A stretch of DNA of 64,000 nt from Antilocapra americana (taxonomy: Eukaryota; Chordata; Mammalia; Artiodactyla; Antilocapridae): positions 8,411,987 through 8,475,986 of the forward strand of contig ML662449.1 in NCBI GenBank assembly GCA_007570785.1. Reading direction: 5' to 3'. Made by a program: the position numbers and the translations under genes. Below the pieces are notes generated by a model. It worked only from the letters and a program-made list of their open reading frames with translations, was not told the DNA's origin and did not search any database. Below, in pieces: positions 25,495 through 34,144 of the stretch. Position 1 is the stretch's first letter, and each line of letters begins with the position of its first letter.

Positions 25495-25860
25495 AATTTT
25501 TTATTTAAGATAGCTGTAGGTTCATGGTGATAAGATTACAAAAAGATCTCGTTTTGCTTACCATTTCCCCCAGCAGTAACATCTTGCAAACCTATAGTAC
25601 AGCAGCACAACCAGATACTGATATTGACACAGTGAAGATACAAAACAAATTCCTCATTGCTGTTTTATAGGCATACCTGATTCCCTTCTTGCTCCCCTGG
25701 CCTCTTCAGTAAGCCCTGGCAACCACTACATTAGTCCTCATTTTTATAATTTTGTCATTTCAATAACATCATGTAAGTGAAATCATACAATATGTGACCT
25801 TTGGAATTGGCTGTTTTCATCCAGGATAACTCCCTGGAGATTCATCCTGCTGCAAAACCT
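25495..25860 (-). repeat. Old L1 3'-region relic, antisense
   Basis: TAACATCTTGCAAACCTATA and GTAAGTGAAATCATACAATA wording is typical of reversed L1M sequence. Confidence 0.6.
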
Positions 25861-27477
25861 TGTTTGGTGATCAGGAACCAGAATTACAACTTAGTAAACA
25901 AAGACCTTGGGTTCCCTGAGAATGCACACTAAAGCAAAAGGCAGGAGAAAATGAAATTTCACCCTGTTGTGTTATCTACAAGAGTTCAAGCTTTCCCCCC
26001 ACTGTAAAAACATGAAGACATTCCCGCTGCCAAATTATTTTACCACAAAGAATGCTTAACACATTGGAATTATAAACGTAAAGGTTGTGGCCATGAAAGT
26101 TTTTTCACTTTCATGAAGGTGAAATTTGTTTGCAAAAGACATGACCAATTAAGAGAGTAAAAAAATCATCCTGATTATTAATTAATCACTTCTGATAGAT
26201 ATGAATTAAAACAAACTCCCTGAGTTTTCTGACTTAGAACTATGTCTGTGCTCTCTCATGCACCATGGGAAAAAAAAAAAAAAACCCTCACTGAAATTGC
26301 TGTTGTTTGAAACTGCAGCCCTCATGTGGAGTTTTAAACCACTGCAGAGAAGAAACACCTGTCAGCTCCAAAATCTTGAAAACCACAAGGTGATTTGTTT
26401 GTTCTTCAAAGTCTTCCTTCAACACATCTAGTATCATTCACTTCTAATACCCACCAAACTTGGCAACAGAATCTCATCATCGAATGACTATTCAAAAAGG
26501 AAAAGCTAAATCCTGATCAGGTAACTGACTTCCTATTCCTCACCATTTTAAAAAACAGAAACCAAATAAGCTTGTCTCACATTAGCAAACCTATTAGCAA
26601 AGATCAAGCTTCAAATAATGAAGGGTCTGTGACCTGGTGACAAGTTTATAAAACAGAGGCCTAAATTCACCGATCATTTAACCCAATCCATAGTACTCTA
26701 CGTTAGTTATACAATTTGTTAAGTAAATTAAAACTCATTAGTAACCAGACATAAGATTTCTGGATGAAGCAGATACTCTATTTCTAATTGAGATAAAATG
26801 AAAGAGAGAAGTAGGGAGGGAGAAAGAGGAATAGAGGGGGAGGGAGGAGAGGAAAGACAGATGGGAGTAAGGAAGGAAGGAAAACAGGGAGAAAACCTCC
26901 CAAGCAGTTCCTCCAAAGGTTTGTATATAATAGACTATAGAGAAAAGTAATACATATTTAAATTAAAAAAAAAAAAAAAACCAGCAAGTGAACTGGAAGT
27001 TTCTCAGTAATCCCACGACATATACACACACTCACACTCCTCTAAAACTAATTTCCCCATCACCACCTTGAACCACCTTTCCTTTTTCTGCTTGGAAAGG
27101 GGTCCTAAGCCTAATACCAAGGGTTCCATTTAGACACTGGCAGTTAATCAGGGTAAGTGACCAGACTCATTCCCTGGTATAGGCTCACTGACACAGCTTT
27201 GTTCAGACAGTCCAAAAGAAAACTGGAGGACAAGTACCCATTTTATCTCTGTATGCCCCGCAGTGCTAGGGTCTGCAGACACGCAGCATAAGGAGGCCAC
27301 TAAACAAGACAAGTTGAATGTCGAGAAAACAATATATATGTATTTAATGAGAGATCTACAAATTTCCAGAATGTTACAGGCAAGTTTTCTAACTCCTAAA
27401 CATCCCAGAGGAAGAATACATAACCCAGTCGCACTCTGTTACCCAAAATCTTGTGTGTGTGTGTCCTTTAAATGACT
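25861..27477. other. APLF intron 1, largely unassigned
   Basis: It contains a purine-rich GGGA/GGAA stretch (about 26,800-26,905) and an A-run at 26,965-26,981. No exon was recognised. Confidence 0.5.
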
Positions 27478-27607
27478 CGCTCAATTTTCTCATCTGAACA
27501 ACGAAGATAAGAGCACCTAACTCAAAAAGTTTGGAAAAGTTTAAAGAAGCTGGTACAGGTAGTCTTTAGATCAATGCCTGGAATTCTACGCACTACATAA
27601 AGGTGAG
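27478..27607 (+). repeat. MIR relic
   Basis: CTCAATTTTCTCATCTGAAC, AAGATAAGAGCACCTAACTC and AATGCCTGGAATTCTACGCA follow the MIR 3' half. Confidence 0.65.
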
Positions 27608-27693
27608 TCACTGACGTTACTGAAGATTATTACAATAAAAGTAAAGCCAGAGGGGCCAAAGCTTAAAGGAAATTATTCTAGAAAAACTAAGAT

Positions 27694-27914
27694 CAGAGGT
27701 TGGTAGACTTTTTCTGTTAAGGGCCAGAAAGTACTATAAATATTGTGGCTTATCAAGCCAACAGGCAATATTCCCAACCCTTAGAGAAATTCTTCTCCCT
27801 GAAAGGCTAACATGGGTTTTTTTCTTTACATTTTAAAATCTGAGAAGCATTCTTACTATGTGGGTCCCAACAATCGCCCTGGATTTGGAGCCAGGGCCAC
27901 AGTTTGCCGACCTG
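27694..27914. mobile_element. MER5-like hAT-Charlie DNA transposon relic
   Basis: Terminal inverted repeats CAGAGGTTGGTAGACTTTTT (left) and GTTTGCCGACCTG (right) and the internal AAGGGCCAGAAAGTA match MER5-type non-autonomous elements. It lies just upstream of the CpG island. Confidence 0.8.
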
Positions 27915-28145
27915 CGGGTAAAACACTAAGGACGATAATCCAGGTCGGTGCTTTTTAAAGGCAGCAGAAGGAAACGTCTGCGAGTTAGTTCAAGTTGCCT
28001 GAAAAACGTGCTGCCTTCAAACTTCTAAAATCTAGAAAGGCCTGGCAGGAGCGGTGGGGAACCCGGGCAGGACCCAGAGTAGGGCCTCAGGAGCCCGCCA
28101 GGACCTCGCGGTTCTCCGGGGCCGCCGAACCCCCGCCACACTTAC

Positions 28146-28241
28146 TCCCAGCAGCGGCCCGCGGCCGATGACCGTCTCCCCGGGAGCCAGGGCCACCCGG
28201 GGGCCGCCGTCCTGCGGCTGCAGCTCGAAGCCCCCGGACAT
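28146..28241 (-). CDS. APLF: APLF coding exon 1 (start of FHA domain)
   Basis: This exon encodes residues 1-32 of aprataxin-and-PNKP-like factor, a histone chaperone and scaffold of non-homologous end joining. The FHA domain of the family binds CK2-phosphorylated XRCC1 and XRCC4. The sequence begins MSGGFELQPQDGG and contains VIGRGPLLG; R27 matches the phosphopeptide-binding arginine known in human APLF. The ATG at 28241-28239 has a strong context (GCCGCC before ATG, G at -3). The exon is exactly 96 nt, ends in phase 0 and is followed by a GTAAG donor (28145-28141). The open frame continues past the donor into intron, so a longer reading frame here is not the protein. It lies inside the CpG island about 2.5 kb from the divergent FBXO48 start codon. 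Identification rests on remembered similarity to mammalian APLF and on the next two exons fitting in frame. Confidence 0.95.
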
Positions 28242-28565
28242 GGCGGCGAGGATTAAACAGACCCCTTCGCAAGGAGCGAGACCCTGCAACCGTTTCCGCC
28301 CTCCAACGACGGGCGCGGGGCCCAGGCAGGCCCCAAGAAACACAGGGGGAGGCAGGGCAAAGACTGCCCCCGAGTGCGCCCCGGCTGCTAGGAGCTGGGG
28401 CCTCACCGAGGGGGACCGAACCCCGCCCTTCCACTCCTGCCAGTGACGCACCCAGGGAATCCCCTTTCACACCGCCTCCAAACTGTTTTTTAAACGCCCC
28501 GGTTACCCAACCCCCACCCCCACCCCAGCCCTCCTCACCGCCCACCCGTCTAGGAGGACGCCGGT

Positions 28566-28576
28566 CCTTGTAGTCC
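28566..28576 (-). promoter_or_regulatory. Candidate ACTACA-type motif, minus strand
   Basis: Read on the minus strand this is GGACTACAAGG, containing the ACTACA half of the ZNF143/SBS motif. It faces the opposite way from the motif at 28626-28645, which would suit a divergent promoter. It is a short match and could be chance. Confidence 0.35.
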
Positions 28577-28625
28577 GTGACGCGTTCCCTTCTCCTCCAC
28601 TGCCGATCTCAGGCACCCTGTGGAA

Positions 28626-28645
28626 ACTACCAATCCCAGGAGGCA
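28626..28645 (+). promoter_or_regulatory. Candidate ZNF143/THAP11-type (SBS) site
   Basis: The sequence ACTACCAATCCCAGGAGGCA resembles the ACTACAATTCCCAGAATGC-type element found in many housekeeping and bidirectional promoters. A second ACTACA motif in the opposite orientation lies about 50 bp away (28566-28576, reading GGACTACAAGG on the minus strand). The match is by eye and includes mismatches. Confidence 0.5.
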
Positions 28646-28900
28646 ACGCGCGCCCCTCTCTGCGCCTGTACGAAATCCCAGTCCGCAAGGCGGGGCTAGA
28701 GTGGGTGGGAAGAGAGGGAGCAGGGGAAAGGATTCGAATTCTGGACAATTTTAAGTCGCGGATCGAGAGGTAGCAGCAGTCCAGTAGGTAGGAGGGGGTC
28801 TTCCCTTTCCGCTGACGTCTGGCAAGCGTAATCCGGGGCGCTGCCGTGGCGCTAGCGCAGCCTCTGCTCGGCCGACCCGAGCTGCGGTGACAGCCGGTGC

Positions 28901-30679
28901 TGACAGGGGTTATTGTTTACCTGTCAGTGCCCAGATACTCTTTGGACTCCGACAGCTGCTGTCGGCGCCGGGCAGTCCAGGAGGGTGGTTCAGATGGGAC
29001 GTGGGGTCATTCCTTCCGGCCTGCAGTGTCTGCCTGGGGTGGAGGCTCCCCGAGAGCTGGCGTCTGCCCTGCTTCACGATTCCTCCCTCCGTGTGACAAC
29101 TGAAAGGGGGGTGACCTGTCGCCTAATTAGAGAGGTAATTTGGCAAAGTTTGGTTTAGAAAGAAGAGGATAGGTTTCTAGACATCCAGGCGAAATGCGAC
29201 TTCGAAGAAGAAAAATGCCTAGTGGGGTTTAGGCACCCCCATCTGTTAAATTCAAATGCTGTCATCTGCCTCCTGTGGAATAATTGTAACAAAGGGACGT
29301 ATTTTAAATCCAGTGAGATCTTAGGAGAAATAACAAATGTGCGTTTAAATGCACAGTAACTTTCTCCTAGTATGAGATCCTTTTCAAGAATAGAGTAGTT
29401 TGGCTTTAGTTTATATTGATGAGGGCTAGAGGGTGGAAGGGCAAAAACTTGACTTATGAACTTGTTTTTTGCAGTTTGCTTTCTTACTTCCCCAAACTCT
29501 CAAGAGAAAATCCTCTATTGAACTGACACATTAAAATTCTGACCACTGTAGCCAACTTGGATCATAAGCAAATGAACGGGAGCATCTGTGGTCTTGGCAG
29601 GTTTAGAAACATATAGGTGAGTAGCACATCTAGAAAGGGGAATTTGTCATTAGCTAAGATAAAAAGAAGTATTAGCTGTATCTGAAACCCCTCCTGCACC
29701 AACACTCCTCACTATAAAAGGAAGTACAAAATGGAATAAACTGATTTTAAGTTAATATGAACTGTCTTTATATGCCAAAATACCTCTGTGCTTTCAACTG
29801 ATATCAGGAGCCTACACCATGCACCTTAGGTAAATTAGCTCAAACCAGACTTTCAATCTTTAGTCATGTGCTTTACCTAGATGCATCATAAATATTGTTT
29901 GTATTTGTTAGTCACTGTTGTTTGATGGCCTTAATGACTAGTTATCTTAGTGCATAATTAACTATACATGTGGAATAGCCTCAAGAAGCTATTCCTAAAA
30001 CACAACTCATAACTAATTGAATATTTGAGATTTTGTCAGTATAGCCCAAACCTCAACCTCTTATCTATTTCAGACAGCATTTGTGTCAAATGTGAGCACC
30101 TACCCATTAAGTGCAAGTAGATAAACAATTCTTATATAAACTACTAAAAGTTCATCAGATTTGTGATTAAGTCACAAGTTATAAGTGAAAAACTTAAGGC
30201 ATTTGTTCCCACAGACTATTACTCAATGAGTTGAGTAGAATTGAAACATATACATTTTCAAGAGTTTTTTCAATCAATACTTGGAATAGAATGTGTTCTC
30301 ACCACAGTTGTTTCTACTACTAAAAATAAATTATAGACTGAATGTGAAGAATCACATCTCTGTTTCAGATAATTTTCTTTGGGAGTAGAAAACCAAATGT
30401 TTAGAAGCAAACCCATTTACCAAAAGTATCTAAAAAGAAGAAAAGAAGTAGCATGTGTTGGGTGTCCCCCGTGTGCAGTTCAGATATAGGGCTAGATTCT
30501 TCACTCATCATCTCTGTTCATCCTTGTAAGAAGATACACCAGAGAAGCATCACTGGCTGCATTTGACAGACTGAAGAGCTCAAGTCAAGAAAGGTAATGT
30601 TCATTAAATCTAACCATGAAAGTATCTGGCTCAAAGAGGGGTCTGCAGTCTGATCTAAAGGCAGTGAATATTTTTAACC
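28901..30679 (+). other. FBXO48: FBXO48 5' UTR/intron region
   Basis: This region lies between the CpG island and the first FBXO48 coding exon and must hold the 5' UTR exon(s) and intron. CpG density falls after about 29,100. It has a short GC-rich inverted repeat (CCGACAG-CTG-CTGTCGG, 28949-28965) and a MIR relic at about 30,450-30,595. No open frame of interest was seen. Confidence 0.6.
30450..30595 (-). repeat. MIR relic in FBXO48 5' region
   Basis: GTGTTGGGTGTCCCCCGTGT, ATCTCTGTTCATCCTTGTAA and CATTTGACAGACTGAAGAGC fit a reversed MIR. It is bounded by an acceptor-like GTGTGCAG and a donor-like AAAGGTAATG. Confidence 0.6.
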
Positions 30680-30691
30680 TTTGCCTTTCAG
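30680..30691 (+). other. FBXO48: Splice acceptor preceding the first FBXO48 coding exon
   Basis: A T-rich tract ending in TTTCAG at 30691 precedes 36 nt of 5' UTR and then the FBXO48 ATG. This implies at least one upstream non-coding exon, presumably in or near the CpG island around 28.75-29.2 kb. Several GT donors exist there (for example AGAG|GTAATT near 29134), and I cannot choose between them. Confidence 0.7.
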
Positions 30692-30727
30692 GTTATATAT
30701 GAGGATAATTCACTAAAATACCAAGCT

Positions 30728-31765
30728 ATGAAGAAGAACTCCAAGAGAAACCACACTTCAAGAGTTTCTGACATAGAACTGAACTCTGTGGATGCTGAAA
30801 AAGAAAGAAAAGAGTGTCCAAAGGATTTTGTTGAACTGCTGCCTCCAGAAGTTACTTATAAAATTTTCAGTCAGCTAGACATCCGTAGCTTGTGCAGGGC
30901 TTCAGTGACATGCAGGAGCTGGAATCATGCAATAAGACACAGCGACTCCTTGTGGAAACCTCACTGTCTGACTGTAAGAGCTGTATGTCAAAGAGAGATA
31001 GATGACGATCTAGAGAGTGGTTATCCCTGGAGGGTAAGTTTAACCTTTGCAATCTTAAGTCCTCTTGACGGTGGTCTGTTTGAGTCACACTTTACCTTCT
31101 GGCTTGAAGGAGGGAGGATTTCATATACAGAATGACATACAGAGTGGGTTGGCTTTGGGAGTTAAAGTCGAATTATATTCTTTTCCTGCAAAAACGATAT
31201 CTCCCATCTATCCTTTTGAATTTGGGGGGCATTTACCTCATAAACCACAATGGCTACTTCATTTTACTCCACCTATCCAAAAGCCGCAGCAAACTGTGTA
31301 ACTCACACTGTTCTGTACATGCACACACACACATCTATCAATAGATGTGTGTATCAATGTAAATACTTAATCCTTTCAGCCTTTCAACCAGCTTCTCCAG
31401 CTTCAGACAGACTCACTCGCCAACCACTGACTACCTTGTTTAACAATGGTGGTGGTAGTAGTAGTGGTAATAGTGTTAGTCGCTCAGTCAGGTCTGACTC
31501 TTTGCCGTGGACTGTAGCCCGCCAGGCTCCTCTCTCCGTGGAATTCTCCAGGCAAGAATCCTAGAGTGGGTTGCCATTAATAATGGTGCTTTACTTCTTT
31601 CAGGTCATACTACTGAGGAATTACCAGAAGAGTAAAGTGAAACATGAATGGCTAAGTGGTAGATACAGCAACATATGTTCTCCTATCAGCCTACCAGAAA
31701 AAATCATGTACCCAATGGATGCAGACACGTGGGGAGAAATTCTAGAAGCAGAATTGGAAAGATAA
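30728..31765 (+). CDS. FBXO48: FBXO48, F-box only protein 48 (two coding exons)
   Basis: The coding sequence is join(30728-31033, 31604-31765): 102 codons, then 53 codons and a TAA, giving 155 residues, the length I recall for human FBXO48. F-box proteins link substrates to SKP1-CUL1 ubiquitin ligases. The F-box spans about residues 35-80 and is seen as ELLPPEVTYKIFSQLDIRSL, CRASVTCRSWN and DSLWK. The second exon encodes VILLRNYQKSKVKHEWLSG and ends GEILEAELER. The donor after W-R is GTAAGT (31034) and the acceptor is a pyrimidine tract ending CAG (31601-31603), phase 0. Without splicing the frame runs into intron and stops at 31135. The ATG has G at -3. A good acceptor (TTTGCCTTTCAG, ending 30691) lies 36 nt upstream, so the 5' UTR is spliced from an exon nearer the CpG island. 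The paralogue-poor sequence and intact splicing argue against a retrocopy. Confidence 0.95.
31034..31603 (+). other. FBXO48: FBXO48 intron between coding exons
   Basis: A 570-bp GT-AG intron. It contains a CA-rich stretch with a perfect 12-bp inverted repeat (31327-31352), a GTA/GTG-rich trinucleotide stretch (about 31445-31470) and a Bov-A SINE fragment at 31473-31578. That fragment ends only about 25 bp before the acceptor, close to the expected branch-point zone. Confidence 0.85.
31473..31578 (-). mobile_element. Bov-A SINE fragment in FBXO48 intron
   Basis: GTTAGTCGCTCAGTCAGGTC through GAGTGGGTTGCCATT: a partial unit lacking the tRNA-like head. Confidence 0.85.
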
Positions 31766-31902
31766 GCAGAAAACTCTCCTAACTTTGAGAGTTTAAAACT
31801 AAAATGACTCTTAAATTATAAAAAGTATGTCTCTAACCATCCATTTTCTTGTTTGCCTTCTTACTATTTAATGTTTAAAAGAATTAAATAGAAAATATAA
31901 AA

Positions 31903-31908
31903 AATAAA
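31903..31908 (+). terminator. FBXO48: Candidate FBXO48 polyadenylation signal
   Basis: A canonical AATAAA lies 138 bp after the stop codon, followed by a T-rich stretch. Further AATAAA sequences occur downstream, so a longer 3' UTR is possible. Confidence 0.5.
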
Positions 31909-32912
31909 ACTTTGTTTTTATTTTGCACTTTAGGCAAAATAATGTTTTACCTAAATGTCTCTGGTTTTACTGTAAGGTGTAAAAATCATGAAATGTTATT
32001 TATGTAAAAATACTATACTGATAGGGTGATTTCAGAATGTATTATTTCATGTATGTGTGCTGGTCTGTTGTAGTACTTCAGTAATTTAATGATTAGAGAG
32101 TTTTATTAGTGTTCTCTGCTTAATGATAATTTGAAAATTCAAGAAACCATGTGAAGGAACTGACTTAAGAGATTTATTAATTAGTAGACATAGTTAGGCT
32201 CATGGGAAAAGTCCCTAAATGAAATTAATAGCAATATGTTTAAATGTATAATAAATGTATATTTTAATAACTTAAAATTTTCTATTTCAGTGGCATCAGA
32301 TTGAATTGTCAAACACTGAAAACATTTTGTGTTAAGCATGTGGTTTAATTTTAAATGAGTCCAACCAGAGCTCTAAAATTTGTGAGATTAAGTTCCACAT
32401 TACTTGCCTACAAACTTCGAATTACTCTCAAGGGCAGAAATGTTTGGAAAGTGCCATCAGAACCTCTGCTGTTTTTCTTGGTAAAACTTACCTTCTTTCT
32501 GACATCTTGTAGCACCATCTAGTGTACTGCTTGGAGATAACTAAGCAAAAGGACCAGCTCCTTTTTGTTTTTCCACATTTAAAAGGAAAATATCATATAC
32601 AAGAAACCTGTATACTTGACTTCGTTAGAGTTTATAGCTTTATAGGAACCTTTAACTTCTATTCTTTTTACTTAAAAGTAAATGATATATTATTCACGGT
32701 ACCAGATTGTTCAGTCTGAAACTGTGATCAGCACCGTAGGTAACATGACTACAAAACATTTTAGTTAGTATAGGATTTTTTTCTTAAATTATGCTCTGTC
32801 GCATGAAAAGTAAGAGTCCAGGAACTCAATACTTAATAAGTCGACAAATATGAGGAATATGTCCTGCTCTATACAAATTCCCTTTGTTGAATCAAGTAGG
32901 TGATGACTGGTT

Positions 32913-32987
32913 TAGTTCAGTTCCATTCAGTTCAATCACTCAGTCGTGTCTGACTCTTTGTGACCCCATGGACTGCTGCACGCCAGG
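32913..32987 (-). repeat. BovB/BovA 3'-tail fragment
   Basis: TTCAATCACTCAGTCGTGTC through GGACTGCTGCACGCCAGG; about 75 bp. Confidence 0.8.
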
Positions 32988-33069
32988 GTTATCTGCTACT
33001 ATCTTCTTGGGGGTGGAAGGGACCTTGAAGATCAGGCAGTCCAGTCTCTAGGATTATTCGGTAATCCCC

Positions 33070-33362
33070 ACTATAGGAATGTTCTTTTCACTCACCATTA
33101 ATTCTCTTCTTTGTAAATTCTTTTGTACAGTGTATCATCCTAACCTGAAAACCATTCCTACCTTCTACCATTCTGCATTAAGTTACCCTTTTAAGGTTCT
33201 GTAGTTCTTTGTATGTACCATTCTCAAAGCTGTCATACAACATTAAGTTGTCTGTTTGATTTGTGTATCTCCCCCATTAGATTGTGAGCCTCTTAATGGC
33301 AGGGACCATTTATTTATTTTTGTGTTCCCAAACCTGGAACATAGTAGATATTTCATAGAGTT
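33070..33362 (+). repeat. L2 relic
   Basis: TTAGATTGTGAGCCTCTTAA and GGCAGGGACCATTTATTTAT then AACATAGTAGATATTTCATA match the L2 3' end. Confidence 0.7.
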
Positions 33363-34041
33363 GTTAAATTATTTTTATATTATTTATTTTAATCCTACCC
33401 AGAATGTAAAATAAAAATAATTTGGCATATTTTAGTAGATAATATTGTATTGAAATGCAATGTACAAACCCATAAGATATGTGGGATGCTTAATATTAAT
33501 CTAATATATGAAGAATTATTCTTGTTTTCTTAAAAGCTGTAAGAGAGAAATAGGAAAGAAGAAATATTTTTTAAATAAACACTTGAAAATATACTTCACC
33601 CGAAATTATCATTCATTTTTACTTACTGGATCACCCCAATCAGTTTTAAATATTGTTATATGAATAAGCTTTGGTTTTTGTTTTATACCATTTTTATATC
33701 ATTAAAATAATTCTTTGTATAGTTAGTTATTACTGTGATTACAGTTTACACTGAAAGGGAAGTTTTGGAACTTAATAATAAATTTATGGAAAGGGTTTAG
33801 AATGAATTGTACATTTATCAGATCGAGTCATTAACATCTGAGAAGGTATGTGGGGTGGATTCAAATGGAAAAGAGTGCTTTAACTCAGAGATAAAACAAC
33901 ATGTTATATATACACAATCTGTAAAGAGACAAGTTTATTAGGGAAGAGTATTAAGGAATTTTCAGAGTTATTTAATGTTTGATCAGTTCAAGATCTAGTT
34001 TTTTGTTGTTGTTTTCAGAAACCTTTTTTCAGTTGATTCTA

Positions 34042-34144
34042 GTTTTTTTTTATTATTAAACTTATTTATTTATTTTTTTCTTTACATTATCGTGTTGGTT
34101 TTGCCATACATTGACATGAATCTGCCATTGGTATAACTCAGTCT
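34042..34144 (-). mobile_element. Ruminant L1 3'-end fragment
   Basis: A reversed poly(A) T-run, then GTTTTGCCATACATTGACAT, the ruminant L1 3' UTR end. It directly abuts the BovB 3' end. Confidence 0.75.

Larger units (their letters stand above)
28040..28900. promoter_or_regulatory. CpG island, probable APLF/FBXO48 bidirectional promoter
   Basis: This stretch is GC-rich and dense in CpG, in sharp contrast to the AT-rich flanks. It contains the APLF first coding exon on the minus strand and lies upstream of FBXO48 on the plus strand, so it sits between divergent genes. No TATA box is evident, as is usual for such promoters. Possible elements include two ACTACA-type motifs (described separately), a CCAAT at 28630-28634 and a CRE-like TGACGTCT near 28813. 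The exact transcription starts cannot be read from sequence. Confidence 0.8.
31910..34040. other. Region downstream of FBXO48
   Basis: AT-rich sequence, possibly including FBXO48 3' UTR at its left. It holds a BovA tail fragment (32913-32987) and an L2 relic (33070-33362). No further gene was recognised. Confidence 0.5.

Noticed and set aside
28087..28748. Long GC-rich frames on both strands in the CpG island
   Set aside because: Apart from the 32 codons of APLF exon 1 they are chance frames in CpG-rich DNA; the true APLF reading leaves at the GTAAG donor.
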